Below, in pieces: positions 50,793 to 61,600 of a stretch of 64,000 nt of DNA. The stretch is taken from the NCBI GenBank assembly GCA_030267565.1, contig BRXU01000086.1, positions 22,276-86,275 of the forward strand, read 5' to 3'. The DNA is from Pleodorina starrii. Its lineage: Eukaryota; Chlorophyta; Chlorophyceae; Chlamydomonadales; Volvocaceae. The notes beneath the pieces were generated by a model. The model did not search any database, was not told the origin of the DNA, and saw nothing but the letters and a program-made list of their open reading frames with translations. Position 1 is the stretch's first letter. Every line of letters begins with the position of its first letter. Both the position numbers and the translations under genes were made by a program.

Positions 50793-53700
50793 TGCGGATC
50801 CGTAGTCTTTCCCTAGAGCGTTTCGGCCATTTCACCGACCGGTCATTCGATTTCGGACCGGGCGGCGATCGCGCGGATTTCCATATCATCTACGGCCCGA
50901 ACGAAGCCGGGAAGACGACCACGATGGAGGCCGCGCTTCGGCTCTTCTACGGTTTTCCGCTGCGCGAGGACTATGCCTTCAAGCATGCACGCAGCAATCT
51001 GCAGGTCTCCGCCGTGCTGGAGATCGGCGGTGCAGTACGGCGCTTTACCCGCCTGCCCAAGCGCGCGGGGTCCTTGGTGGACGAGACGGGAACAGCGCTG
51101 CCGGAGGCCGCTCTATCGGCGCATCTGGCAGGCCTGTCGCAGGACGATTACCGGCGCCTTCTCTGTCTTGACGACGACACCATCGAGCGTGGCGGCGAAG
51201 AGATCGCCAATGCCCAAGGTGATATTGGCCGGTTGCTGTTTTCCGCGGCGGCGGGCGTCGCCGATCTCAGCGGCGTTCTGGACGGGGTCCGGGACCAGGC
51301 CGACACGCTGTGGAAGCAGCGCGTGCGGAGTACCCGCATGGCCAATCTTAAGCGCGATCTGGCTGAGGTTGAGCGGCAGATCAAGGAGCGGGATGTCACG
51401 GCCAGTGCATGGAAGGCCCTCAAGAAGGACCTGACCAAGGCGCAGGAGGCAGAGCGGGATGCTCGCAGGACGCGCGACGCCTTGAACGCCGTCCGTGCAA
51501 CGATTGAAAGGCAGAAGCGTGCGCTTCCGCTGATGGCTGAGATCACCAGCCTGGAGGAAGCGATTGCGCCCTGTGCAGCCTACCCCGACCAGCTCGATTT
51601 CGACCCTGAGCGCCTGATTTTACTGCGCAGCGATCGCGGCGTCGCTTCGCAGAATGTCGATCGTCTGACCGCCGAACTAGCCGCGTTGGCGGAGTGGCAA
51701 AATCGCATGTCCGTCAACCCCGCGCTCGAGGCGCTTGCGACCGCTCTGGATGATCTGGATGATCTCAGCGCCCGCAATCGCGGGGCGCATCTGGACCTCG
51801 AGAGACGCCAGGACGAACAGCTTGTGGCAGAGGCTGCCATGACACGGGCGATGCAGGATCTTGGGGTCGCTTCGTCCGAGGCTGACCCCCAGTCGCTGGT
51901 CCTGTCGGCGGGGGGTATCGCGGCACTCGAGAGCGCCCGGGAAGCTTTGCGCGAGGCGGTTGTCCGCGAAGCGGCAGAAGCTCGCGAGACGGCCGATCTC
52001 CAAGGCAAGGCGGACGCTGCGGCGGCGGCCGTTCAAGACTGTTTGCCCCAAACGGAGGGTACTCCGCGGATCGCCGACATCCTCCTGCGCTTCCACGCCG
52101 ACGACCTGGCACCGGCGCATGCCGCCGCGCTGCAGGCCATCGAGGCCGCGAGGGCCAAGGCCGCTCGGTCGTTGACGGTGTTGGCCCATGGCACCGTCAT
52201 ATTCTACCAAGTGCCGGATTGTCCTTCGTCCCTGGTCCGCGCGACGGAGTGGGCCGACCGTCACGACGTGCTACGCGCCGATCTGCATGCTGCCATTGCA
52301 AGGCGCGATGACCACCTTGCGGATCGCGCCGCCCGCCACGCACAGGCAGAGGCGATGACACGCGGGACGAACATCGTCTCCGATGAGGAGGCCGAGGCTT
52401 TGCTAGCGGCGCGTGAAGACCGGTGGTCGGAGCATCTGGCGGCCTTGGACAGCCCTTCCGCCGCCGTATTTCATGATGCGCTGCGCAGGCATGACGCGGC
52501 AACGGATACACGACTGGGGCGGGCCAGCGAACTGGGACAGCTGCGTCAGATCGAGCAGGCAGCAGCCGAGGCAGATGCCCGTGCAGCGCAGGCGGACCGG
52601 AGCATCAAGGCCTTGCAAGCCGAGATCAGCGGCATCGAAGATGCCGTCAGTGAGGTGGCCCTGCAGGTCGGTCTGCCTGGGAGCCTATCGCCGCAAGAGT
52701 GGCTGGTATGGGTGACCCGGCACGATGAAGCCAGAGAAGAGGCCTTCGCTCTACGCGAGGCGCAGGAGGCCAACCATGGGGTTTTGCAACGCAGCGAAGC
52801 CTTGCGAGCCGAACTGGCAACGCTCCTGCCGTTTAATCCGGTTGACCTTGGCGGAGCGCTGAATGCGGCGCGGATGATGGCGGAAACGGATCGCCTGCAG
52901 ACCGATACGCGGACCAAAGCCGAAGATACGTTGCGCCAGGCGCGTCGCGATCTGGCCCAGCGAGAGGAGCGGCTCAGCAGCGCCCAGGATGCTTCGCGCA
53001 GAGCCCGCGAGGCCTGGCAGCAGCTGGTCGCCGAGCATCTGGGGGATGCGATTTCACCGGATCGCCTGATGACCACACTGGACCCCTTGCGGGCGCTGCG
53101 GGAGCATGAAACGGCCCGTGCCGCCGCTGAACAGCGCGTTGACGCCATGCGGGCGGATCAGGACCGTTTCGCCCGCGAGGTTGAAGCCTTGGCGCAGACC
53201 CATGGCGCTGAGGTCCAGCTGACGGCCATGCAAACCTATTCAGCATTGAAAGGTTTGGCGGAGCAGGCGCGCATCACCCGAGACGCTGTCCTGAAACTAG
53301 ATCAGGATATAGAGGCCGCCACGACTGAAAAGGCCTTTAATGAAGATAGTATGCGTCGCATTGCCCAGGAGGTCGCGGCGATCGCGGTCGTTTTCCCAGA
53401 CTCTGCCTCCCTGACCGACATCGACCTGCTGCGCCAAGTCGCGGCGCGGGCGCAGCAGGTCATCGCCGATCGTGCCACGTTAGCCAGCCGCCAGCGCAGC
53501 GTCCTGTTGGAACTGGGTGTCGACGACATCGCGACGGCCCGCGAACAGCTTGCCGGCCTCCCTGCGGCGGGCTTGGACGCAGCCTTGAGCAGCAACATCT
53601 CCGACCTCGAGCACGCTGAAGATAGGCTGACACAGGCAATACAGGACCGCGCCACGGCCGAGCATGCCCTGTCTCAGGTAAAAGGTGACGGGGAAATTGC

Positions 53701-54229
53701 CGCCCTCGTCGAGCGCAGGGCGACGCTGGAGCTGCAGCTCGAGGAGACCGCTCTTCAGTATCTCGAGATGTCCCTGGGCCATCACCTTGCCTCCGATGCA
53801 ATCCGCCGTTATCGGGACAGCCATCGCAGCGGGATGATGACTGCGACCGAGCAGTGCTTTGCCAGCCTCACGCATGGTGCTTATCCGTTCCTGACCACGC
53901 AAATCGAGAAGGACGCCGAGATCCTGTTGGCCGTCGACCGGAACGGCGCCAGCAAACGTGCTGCCGAAATGTCCAAGGGCACGCGCTTCCAGCTCTATTT
54001 GGCGCTGCGCGCTGCGGCCCACGAGCAGCTGGTGTCCCAAGGCACCAGGCTTCCGTTTTTTTGCGACGACATCTTTGAGACATTTGACGAAGATCGCACT
54101 AGTGCTGCCTGCCGAGTCATGGAAGCTATTGGAGGGAGGGGGCAAGCGATTTACCTAACGCATCATCGCCATGTCGTCGACATCGCCAGGAGCGTTTGCG
54201 ATGTGCAACCCATTCTCCATGAGCTTTGA
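50792..54229 (+). CDS. SbcC/YhaN-like SMC-type ATPase
   Basis: This 1145-residue protein has a Walker A (YGPNEAGKTTTMEAALRLF) near the start and long coiled coils in between. The C-terminal ABC signature is MSKGTRFQLYLALR, followed by Walker B (LPFFCDDIFETFDEDR) and the H-loop YLTHHRHVV. This is the YhaN layout, a Rad50/SbcC relative that controls the nuclease of the previous gene. The start overlaps the YhaO stop by 1 bp (TGATG). The coiled-coil region is rich in Ala, Arg, Glu. The IS66 element lies 204 bp downstream. Confidence 0.88.
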   Translation: MRIRSLSLERFGHFTDRSFDFGPGGDRADFHIIYGPNEAGKTTTMEAALRLFYGFPLREDYAFKHARSNLQVSAVLEIGGAVRRFTRLPKRAGSLVDETGTALPEAALSAHLAGLSQDDYRRLLCLDDDTIERGGEEIANAQGDIGRLLFSAAAGVADLSGVLDGVRDQADTLWKQRVRSTRMANLKRDLAEVERQIKERDVTASAWKALKKDLTKAQEAERDARRTRDALNAVRATIERQKRALPLMAEITSLEEAIAPCAAYPDQLDFDPERLILLRSDRGVASQNVDRLTAELAALAEWQNRMSVNPALEALATALDDLDDLSARNRGAHLDLERRQDEQLVAEAAMTRAMQDLGVASSEADPQSLVLSAGGIAALESAREALREAVVREAAEARETADLQGKADAAAAAVQDCLPQTEGTPRIADILLRFHADDLAPAHAAALQAIEAARAKAARSLTVLAHGTVIFYQVPDCPSSLVRATEWADRHDVLRADLHAAIARRDDHLADRAARHAQAEAMTRGTNIVSDEEAEALLAAREDRWSEHLAALDSPSAAVFHDALRRHDAATDTRLGRASELGQLRQIEQAAAEADARAAQADRSIKALQAEISGIEDAVSEVALQVGLPGSLSPQEWLVWVTRHDEAREEAFALREAQEANHGVLQRSEALRAELATLLPFNPVDLGGALNAARMMAETDRLQTDTRTKAEDTLRQARRDLAQREERLSSAQDASRRAREAWQQLVAEHLGDAISPDRLMTTLDPLRALREHETARAAAEQRVDAMRADQDRFAREVEALAQTHGAEVQLTAMQTYSALKGLAEQARITRDAVLKLDQDIEAATTEKAFNEDSMRRIAQEVAAIAVVFPDSASLTDIDLLRQVAARAQQVIADRATLASRQRSVLLELGVDDIATAREQLAGLPAAGLDAALSSNISDLEHAEDRLTQAIQDRATAEHALSQVKGDGEIAALVERRATLELQLEETALQYLEMSLGHHLASDAIRRYRDSHRSGMMTATEQCFASLTHGAYPFLTTQIEKDAEILLAVDRNGASKRAAEMSKGTRFQLYLALRAAAHEQLVSQGTRLPFFCDDIFETFDEDRTSAACRVMEAIGGRGQAIYLTHHRHVVDIARSVCDVQPILHEL

Positions 54230-54453
54230 TATTGCGGAATAGAAGGATAATGGTGCGGCTGGTAGCAGGCGGTGATCCGGCCTTCGACAATCGGCTTTGG
54301 CACAGGCAAAACATCTGAACGCTGGCTTGAGAAGCGGCGTAATGACACTTGCCAGCCAAGCGTCAATAGCCGACACGGCAAGGGCCGAGGAAACCCGAGG
54401 GATCGATTATCTGCGTCAGGTGAGAGATGAGAAGTAAGCGTCCGGTCTAACCG

Positions 54454-55953
54454 CTACCCGTTCCAGTGCCATGGCAGCAGTTCATCGATCTTGGTGATCT
54501 TGTAGTCCGAGATGCGCGTAAGAGTGTCGGCGAGCCAAGCCTGTGGGTCGACACCATTTAGCTTGGCCGTTTCGATTAGGGTGTAGGCGATGGCGGCGGC
54601 CTTGCCGCCTGCCTCGGAGCCGACAAAGAGGTAGTTTTTACGGCCGAGGGCGACGGCGCGCATGCCACGTTCGGCAGCGTTGTTGTCGAGTTCGAGGATG
54701 CCGTGGTCGAGGTATGGGCGCAGGCGTTCCATTCTGGTCAGGGCATATCGGATAGCCGCGGCCAGCGGGGATTTGCCAGAGATCGTGGTGAGTTGCATGG
54801 CCAGCCATCGCTCCAGGTCGTCAAAGACCGGGGCCGCATGGGCGCGTCGCAATTCGGCGCGGCGTTCAGGTGGCGACCCTTTGGCCTGTTTCTCGACGGC
54901 ATAGAGTTGAGCTATCCGGCCGATGGCCTCTTCTGCAATCGGGGAGCCTTGCGACCTGTGGATGTCGACGAACTTGCGCCGGACATGGGCCATGCAGGCG
55001 ACCTCGCGGATGGCGCCGGAGCGGTAGAGATCCTCGAATCCGGCATAGCCGTCGGCATGCATCCAGCCGCGGAAGCGGGCGAGGTGATCCTTGGGGTGCT
55101 GGCCTTTCCGATCTCCCGAGAACCGATACCAAGCCGCCGGTGGCGCGGTTCCTGCCCACGGCCGTTCGTCGCGGGCATAGGTCCAGAGGCGTGCCGTCTG
55201 GGTCTTGCCGGTGCCGGGGGCGAGCATTCGCACCGGCGTGTCATCGGCGAAGATCGCTTCGGCCGACAGGACGTGGCGGCCAATGGCGTCAGCCAAGGGC
55301 TCCAGCAAGGCCGTGCTCTTGCCGACCCAGTCTGCCAGCGTAGAGCGATCCAGATCGAGCCCCTCACGGTCGAAGATCTGGCTTTGGCGGTAGAGCGGCA
55401 AGTGGTCGGCATACTTGCTGACCAAGACATGGGAGAGGAGGCCCGGCCCCGGGCGACCGCGCTCGATCGGGCGCGAGGGCAGCGGGGCTTGCACGAAGCG
55501 TTCGCAGCACGAGCAGGTCAGCCGAGGGCGGACGATCCGGTTCACGATGAAGCGCCCGGGGACGTATTCCAGCTCTTCCGTCACATCTTCCCCGATCCGG
55601 CGCAGGCAGCCGCCGCAATCGGCACAGGCATCGGAGCTAGGGGTCAGTTCCACTTCCATCCGCGAGATGTGGTCCGGGATCGGACGACGCTTGGGTTTGT
55701 CCTTCTCCTCGATGTCGGGCAGCTTCATCCGCGCCGTCATAGCAGCGGCAGCGATCTCGCTGGTCTCGAGGGCAAGCTGAAGCTGTTCCACCGTCTCGGA
55801 CGATGCCCCGAACCGATGGGCGCGGTGACCGGCCAGTTGATGGCGAAGCTTCTCGATCAGGATCGCCTGCGACTTCACCTCGGCCAGAAGCCGCGCAGTG
55901 AAGCTGCGCAGCTCCTCGGGGTCTTCCGGCAGGGTGAAGGCTTGATCGAGCAT
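54454..55953 (-). CDS. tnpC: IS66 transposase TnpC
   Basis: This 499-residue transposase has an N-terminal coiled coil and zinc-finger-like pairs (DACADCGGCLRRIGED, LTCSCCERFVQAPLP). The catalytic region includes IFADDTPVRML and GYAGFEDLYRSG, ending with YALTRMERLRPYLDHGILEL and DNNAAERGMRAVALGRKNYL, the IS66 signature. It is the enzyme that moves the element. The long plus-strand frames on top of it are antisense shadows. Confidence 0.95.
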   Translation of the reverse strand: MLDQAFTLPEDPEELRSFTARLLAEVKSQAILIEKLRHQLAGHRAHRFGASSETVEQLQLALETSEIAAAAMTARMKLPDIEEKDKPKRRPIPDHISRMEVELTPSSDACADCGGCLRRIGEDVTEELEYVPGRFIVNRIVRPRLTCSCCERFVQAPLPSRPIERGRPGPGLLSHVLVSKYADHLPLYRQSQIFDREGLDLDRSTLADWVGKSTALLEPLADAIGRHVLSAEAIFADDTPVRMLAPGTGKTQTARLWTYARDERPWAGTAPPAAWYRFSGDRKGQHPKDHLARFRGWMHADGYAGFEDLYRSGAIREVACMAHVRRKFVDIHRSQGSPIAEEAIGRIAQLYAVEKQAKGSPPERRAELRRAHAAPVFDDLERWLAMQLTTISGKSPLAAAIRYALTRMERLRPYLDHGILELDNNAAERGMRAVALGRKNYLFVGSEAGGKAAAIAYTLIETAKLNGVDPQAWLADTLTRISDYKITKIDELLPWHWNG

Positions 55954-56011
55954 ACACGCAGTTTATCCCACTGTATTCCTTGTGGGAATCATTGATTGCA
56001 CGACTGGCTGA

Positions 56012-56359
56012 CTATCCCGCGGCAAGGGGTCGCCACGTCCGTTCCGGGGTCCGCCAGTCGATCCCCTCCAGGAGCATCGACAACTGCGCCGGCGTCAGTG
56101 CCACCTTGCCCTCCTTGGCCGCGGGCCAGACGAACCGGCCCCGTTCCAGCCGCTTCATGAACATGCAGGCCCCCTGGCCATCCCACCAGATCACCTTGAC
56201 CAAGTCGCCGCGACGGCCGCGGAAGACGAACAGATGCCCGGCAAACGGGTCCTGCTTCAGCACAGCCTCGGCCTGCGCGGTCAGTGCCGCAAAGCCCTTG
56301 CGCATGTCCGTCACCCCGGCCGCCAGCCAGACCCGCGTGCTGACTGGCACCGGGATCAT
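56012..56359 (-). CDS. tnpB: IS66 accessory protein TnpB
   Basis: This 115-residue protein has the family pattern [20 protein letters not shown] and [20 protein letters not shown]. It is required with TnpA for IS66 transposition. It overlaps tnpA by 4 bp. No enzymatic motif is present. Confidence 0.94.
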   Translation of the reverse strand: MIPVPVSTRVWLAAGVTDMRKGFAALTAQAEAVLKQDPFAGHLFVFRGRRGDLVKVIWWDGQGACMFMKRLERGRFVWPAAKEGKVALTPAQLSMLLEGIDWRTPERTWRPLAAG

Positions 56360-56757
56360 GCTGTCAGCCCCCGGATCAGCCGCGCCAGCGCCTCAGGATC
56401 GTAGCTGCCGGTGATGCGCATCCGATGACCGCCCGCAAGCTCGACTTCGATCAGTTCCTGTGGACGTGTCGGCTCGCTGGTCACAACCAGATCATCCTTC
56501 CTGACATGGTCTATGATCTCCACGGGCAGGAAGGCAGGGGTAGCCGCCACTGCCGTTGTCTCAGGGGCATAACGCGGATCGCGCAGCCACTTGAACACCA
56601 TGTTGGCGTTCGCCGCATAACGGCGCGCCACCTGCGCAACCGAAACGCCCGGAGCCGTCGTCTGCAGGCAGATCGACCGCTTCTCTTCGTCCGTCCAAAG
56701 CCGCTTTGTCCGACGCGCCACGCTCGCACCATAGTGTCCACCATCTATAGCGGACAC
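56356..56757 (-). CDS. tnpA: IS66 accessory protein TnpA
   Basis: This 133-residue protein has an N-terminal helix-turn-helix ([20 protein letters not shown] and [20 protein letters not shown]) and C-terminal [11 protein letters not shown]. It is the first gene of the IS66 operon and probably binds the ends. Confidence 0.93.
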   Translation of the reverse strand: MSAIDGGHYGASVARRTKRLWTDEEKRSICLQTTAPGVSVAQVARRYAANANMVFKWLRDPRYAPETTAVAATPAFLPVEIIDHVRKDDLVVTSEPTRPQELIEVELAGGHRMRITGSYDPEALARLIRGLTA

Positions 56758-56813
56758 TATCTCCCACGCTCACCACGCGGCAGGGCAGTCAGACCGGACG
56801 CTTACGATGAGAA

Positions 56814-57064
56814 CAGCAGACAGGTGCTATTTCTGACTGCATAAAGGTAAGTGGTATCCTCCGTGCAAGTCTCCACAAGAAGCCGCATCGCAGCTTACGG
56901 ATTCAGCAGGAACGTGGGGTGAGGACACCGCTTACCGGTTTGCGATAGACCCGTCGCTTGATCACTCGTCGCTCCAGCCTTGGCCTTTCTGGCGACGATC
57001 TTCGGACGCGCCAAGATGAAATTAGCACGGCCATGTTGCGCCGTATAAATGAGTTCGTAAAAAC
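56814..57064. other. Gap between IS66 and the Hsp70-like gene
   Basis: No gene was found. Before insertion of IS66 a frame crossed the insertion point: it opens after a stop at 54273, passes the first target copy and would have read DENSRQVLFLTA to a TAA near 56842. It has no known family. Confidence 0.35.
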
Positions 57065-58699
57065 TCAGCACTGTTCTGACCCTATGTAGTTCTTAGTGAG
57101 GTCTCGTGCCGCATAACGTACGGCATTGGGTAGCTCACTTGGAGGGCGAATATCAGGTGCGTCATATCGAGAGTAGGAGAGTCCCATAGCTACAAGGAGC
57201 CTACCCACTCCCCTGCCTGCCGCTAGCCTTACATCAATATCGTCACGATCGGGTTCCAGTTCGCGCAAACGCAGGTCTAGGGGCGGCGCATGGTGAGTCA
57301 TACTATTCTGGCACCAAGGCACTGCAGAGCGATGTGGTTGAGAATGGCGTCCGCCACCAATAAGGATGGTTTCAAGCTCGAATGGCTTCTTCCAGTTTGC
57401 TGGATTGACGTCCATCTTTTCTCGGATCGCCTTCTTGGCTACCAGCGCAATATGACTTCCCAAGACTTTGATCGCTCGTTCACTGTTCCCGATTTCTTTG
57501 CACCATGCAGAGATTACCTCCGCTCCGAAGCACTCTACGGATTTCGCAAAAATAGTAATCGGCGGGTTGGCAGCCTCGCGGTAGATGAAAAAGACCGTGT
57601 CGACCGTTAGGCCACCGATATCGACAAGCAAATAGCGGCCATCGCGTCGTTGATGCGATGTCAGAAAGCCTTGGAGTGCTCCAGCAAGTTCTGGCTGAAG
57701 TGCGATAAGGTCGCAGTCTCCTGAACTGGACGTTTCCAAAAGGCGCAGGATAGCGGCCTCGGTTACTTCTCCACCGGACTCGAGGATGCGACCAGCGACA
57801 AGCGCCACATGCCTTTGGTCTGGATGGGCCTCCGCGATTGATGAGAAAGGCATGCCGAGGTTGACTTCGTCCACCACAACCGTGCTGTTCTTAAAAAGAC
57901 CCGGCTGCTCCTTCTGGAGCCAGCCGACCCCATGTCGCACAACGAGAACAATCCAAGCGATCATGGCTGCTTTGACAGTCTCGCGATCTCCCCCGCCAAA
58001 ATTTAAGAGATCCACTTTAAGCCGGTCCCTTGGGATTGCCCCCGCACAAGGTTCGATAGAGTACCGGCCATCATTCGATTTCCACAGAAGCGTTCGCCAA
58101 TAATAAGGATGGCCATCTGCTTGGAACCATTCCGGCGCCGGAACTGGGAGGCCGACGTTGTCAGCAAACGGTAAACGTAGTACGATTTTGGTCGCTGTCG
58201 AACCAATATCTAAACCAACAATCACGTCCGTTCGGTCACCAGCCACCTCAAGATTATGACCGAATCTTACAGAATTTGGCAAAAGCCAGCCTAGGCGGAC
58301 TGCCTCAATCTCTCCCTCTGTCGGGCGATCTTCCGGTACGTCCGCCCCCACTGCAAGCCGCCGATCCAAAGCCGACAGCGAGTCTCGATCCACATTGATC
58401 GTGGAAAGATTCCGGCCTCTCGATGCTGTGTCAAGAGCATGCGCTTCTACCTTTGGGGTCACGGTGCTGGTCGGAAGCGGCTTCTTCTTAGCTACCCTCA
58501 GAGGCAACGATCTTACAGGAGCTTTTACTCTCGTTTTCGAAGCGGAAGGCGTTTTGTGACTTATTGCCGAATGCACCTTACCGCTTGAGCCCTGCGCTTT
58601 TTTTTGCTTATTTTCTTTATAAGGTTTTTGCCCGCTCGCTTCGCCGGGAAAAAGATCTAGGAGGTCTTTGAAGGATTTAAGCAGCATGCGCTCTGTCAT
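57065..58699 (-). CDS. Actin/Hsp70-fold ATPase downstream of the SNF2 helicase
   Basis: This 544-residue protein has a basic, low-complexity N-terminal 110 residues. An Hsp70/actin-type ATPase domain follows: VGLDIGSTATKIVL (phosphate 1, residues 161-174), YLLVDIGGLTVDTVFF (phosphate 2, about 356-371) and LIGGGRHS (adenosine, about 447-454). It has no substrate-binding domain like DnaK's. The start overlaps the helicase stop by 4 bp. Partner function with the helicase is suggested by coupling; I know of no described role for this pair in BREX. Confidence 0.75.
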   Translation of the reverse strand: MTERMLLKSFKDLLDLFPGEASGQKPYKENKQKKAQGSSGKVHSAISHKTPSASKTRVKAPVRSLPLRVAKKKPLPTSTVTPKVEAHALDTASRGRNLSTINVDRDSLSALDRRLAVGADVPEDRPTEGEIEAVRLGWLLPNSVRFGHNLEVAGDRTDVIVGLDIGSTATKIVLRLPFADNVGLPVPAPEWFQADGHPYYWRTLLWKSNDGRYSIEPCAGAIPRDRLKVDLLNFGGGDRETVKAAMIAWIVLVVRHGVGWLQKEQPGLFKNSTVVVDEVNLGMPFSSIAEAHPDQRHVALVAGRILESGGEVTEAAILRLLETSSSGDCDLIALQPELAGALQGFLTSHQRRDGRYLLVDIGGLTVDTVFFIYREAANPPITIFAKSVECFGAEVISAWCKEIGNSERAIKVLGSHIALVAKKAIREKMDVNPANWKKPFELETILIGGGRHSQPHRSAVPWCQNSMTHHAPPLDLRLRELEPDRDDIDVRLAAGRGVGRLLVAMGLSYSRYDAPDIRPPSELPNAVRYAARDLTKNYIGSEQC

Positions 58700-61600
58700 T
58701 GGCGTTGCTCCTCCACTTTGATGACAATTGCTGCGACCGTCATTGCCTCCCGTTCACAACTGACCCGACGTTGAAGCTGAAGGCGCCTGTCGGCAATTCG
58801 CTCTTGTAGCGCGCGAAGCCGGCCACGGTTCGCCGCTTCCATGCGCGAACCAGCCTTCTCAATCACGCGCTCGATCCGCGCAATGTCACGCGTCTCCGCG
58901 CGGTCCAGTGATGCCATTTGGATTGTCAGTCTGTCTTCCAACTCATCTTCTCGACGTTCCGCAGCATCGTCGAAAGCCTGCATGAGCTGACCCTCGACAA
59001 GCCCTTCGAGAAAATCAGCCGTTCCGTGCAAGTCGAGCTCTTCGCGAAGGCCCGCCAGTGGCGCACCTCGCTCTACGGCAGTCCTGATCGCGGACTCTGC
59101 CTGATCTGGAGATAGCAACTCCCCCGACCGAGCGTCGAGAAGACGCCACACTAGACGTGCATCGATTTGATCGGTCCCGAAACGCCATTCCTGGACGACG
59201 CCCGCATAGAAACCGGGGGGAAGGTCGATTTCCGCAGCTTGCAATCTAATGGCAAATGCCGACTCCGGTACGCCGCCTGCATCTTCGATGCCGTCAAAAA
59301 GGAAACGGACGAACGGATGGTTTGTCGTGAGCCGCGGAAGGCGCTTTCTAGAGCTTTCTTTTCCTAGCCGGAAGCTGGCAGCTTCCGTTTTCGAGACTAG
59401 TTCTCCGCCATCAGCACGGCGAGTCTCGCACCAATTTCGGAACGAGGATCGAGCCACGCTATCAAGGCGAACGTCCAGAAGAGATCGGCCCGGATCATAG
59501 ATCACGCGTGAGGCGGGGTAGAGATGCTCAAGAGCAGTCGCGACGTAGCCAGCGAGATCAGCTTCAGTAATCCAGCGACCATCCTTGCGCTTCTTCTCGA
59601 TTTCGTGGGCAATATAGTCGCCATGTGCAATAAGAGACGCAGCGCGCGCCTCAAGTTCAAGCTCATTTCTTCTATTATTTTCATAAGCTTGTGCAGACTG
59701 GTCAAGTCTCGCCGCACGCTGTTTGGCGGAAAGACCTGGATCCATTGTGATTGCCGTCAGCTCACGTTCTAGTTCGTCAGCGAGAATCGCCTCAAACCCG
59801 CCAAGGGCCTCCTCACAGAGCTTCAGTCTGAGATACAGCCGTTGCCAAATAACCGCCTCAATCGTTCCCTGATGCACAAAATTATAGATAAAAACCTTTT
59901 CCGACTTTTGACCTAGACGGTCGATACGGCCGATGCGCTGTTCGACCTTCATCGGATTCCAAGGCAAATCATAGTTTACGACGATCTGAGCGAAGTCCAG
60001 ATCAATGCCCTCGCTGCCAACTTCAGACGACAAGAGGATAGAAGTTTCAGGGTTGTCTCTGAATTGATCAAGAACCGCACCCCGATCTTTCACGTCCCCA
60101 TCAAGCCGGACAACGCCATAGCCTTCATCCCGAAGCCGACGCTCAAGGTAACGTAGCGTGGCACGGAACGTGGAAAAAACAATGAGCTTTCGCTGAATCC
60201 TACTTGATCTGATTTCACAAATCAGCTTTTCGAGCGCTCTATACTTTGTATCCTCGACGGCAAGAACTGCGGGATTCGGGTGTAGGAGTGCCGCCTGCCC
60301 GAGCAGATGGACGAGTCGCTCCTCCTCGGCTTCAGATAGATCCTCCGGTGCGTCATCTTCATAGCTGGAAGCTACGGGGCCGCCGGTGCGCCAATGTTCC
60401 AATGCCGCCGGGATCGAGGAGGCGAGCATGCGCTGCGGCATGACAGTTAGAAAACCTGCTGGACGCCCTGACCGAGCCGCGAAATCCCGCACAACGCCCG
60501 TCATTGCCGTGTAAACCAAAGCTTCCGCTTCAGTCATTTCTAGAATTTGCCCGTGCACTTCGCGGATCACACGGTACTCTTGCACATCGCGCCGTCGAGT
60601 TCGGTTGATTACGTTGGCGAGTTGGTTAAGACCGTCCAGGCGATGCGCTAGCTCTGCACGCTGGGCTGGAGCCAGTTCGGTTTTTACGGCAACTTCCGCG
60701 CGAATGGCGGTCAGCGTCTTTGTCCCTGACAGAAGGTCGTGGCGGGATGCGTCTTCAAGATAGGATGTTATTTCCTCAATTGCTCCACCCTCGAGCACAG
60801 CATCGCGGGCTTTGATGATAGGCGTGTTGGCATCAACAATTGCCTCAAGTGCGTCCTGTTCAGCGAAAGTATCCTCGTCAAGAAGTCGCAGGAGCGAATG
60901 CAAATCTCGGTTGCTGAGGTTGATTGGTGTTGCCGACAGCATGACGACGTGTTGGGCAATTTTTGCCAGAAGCTGGCCAAGTTGATGCGTTTGCGTTCCT
61001 GAATTGCGCATGTGATGCGCTTCATCGATAACCACCATATCAAGACGGTCATCGAAAGGGTCGAGTTCCTCGATGGCGTTCGCAAGTATGTCCGCCGGTC
61101 GCCTTTCGCGGTCCTCGGGCCGTCTTGGGCGAATAGATTGCATCCCACAAATGCCGATGAAGCCGCGGTACTGTAACGTCGCTGAAGTTAACGCCTCTTT
61201 CAGGTCAGAAGGTGACATGATCCGCGCATCTAAATCGAACTTCGTCGTAAGTTCCGTGCGCCACTTCTCGCAGAGGATTTTCGGACAGACGATGAGAAGG
61301 CGGCGGTATCTGAGACGTGCGGAAAGCTCTGTCCAGATCAAACCGGCTTCAATGGTCTTGCCTAGACCGACCTCGTCGGCAATCAGCAAATGTCCTGTAG
61401 GCGAATCGAGCATCTTCAAGACCGGCTTGAACTGATGCGCGTAAAAGTCGGTGTCGGTGGCTTCAAGCGAATAGAGCATGTCTGACATCCGCCCTGAAAG
61501 CCTCACGTGGGCAAGGTGCCTGCGAAGCTCCCTGATATTGCTTAGGCTCCCGGACCGCAGAAGTTCGCTGGCAGTCTCAGTCGTTGATGGCACCCTCTCA

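Larger units (their letters stand above)
54434..56805 (-). mobile_element. IS66-family insertion sequence, complete, with 8-bp target duplication
   Basis: The outer ends are gtaagcgtccggtct (54434-54448) and its reverse complement agaccggacgcttac (56791-56805), the IS66 end. Both flanks carry gatgagaa (54426-54433 and 56806-56813), a perfect 8-bp target duplication. All three genes (tnpA, tnpB, tnpC) are present and open. It lies between the YhaN gene and the Hsp70-like gene. Confidence 0.95.

Noticed and set aside
54703..55995. 430-codon plus-strand frame
   Set aside because: It is antisense to the IS66 tnpC gene, whose family motifs are clear; GC-rich genes give such shadows.
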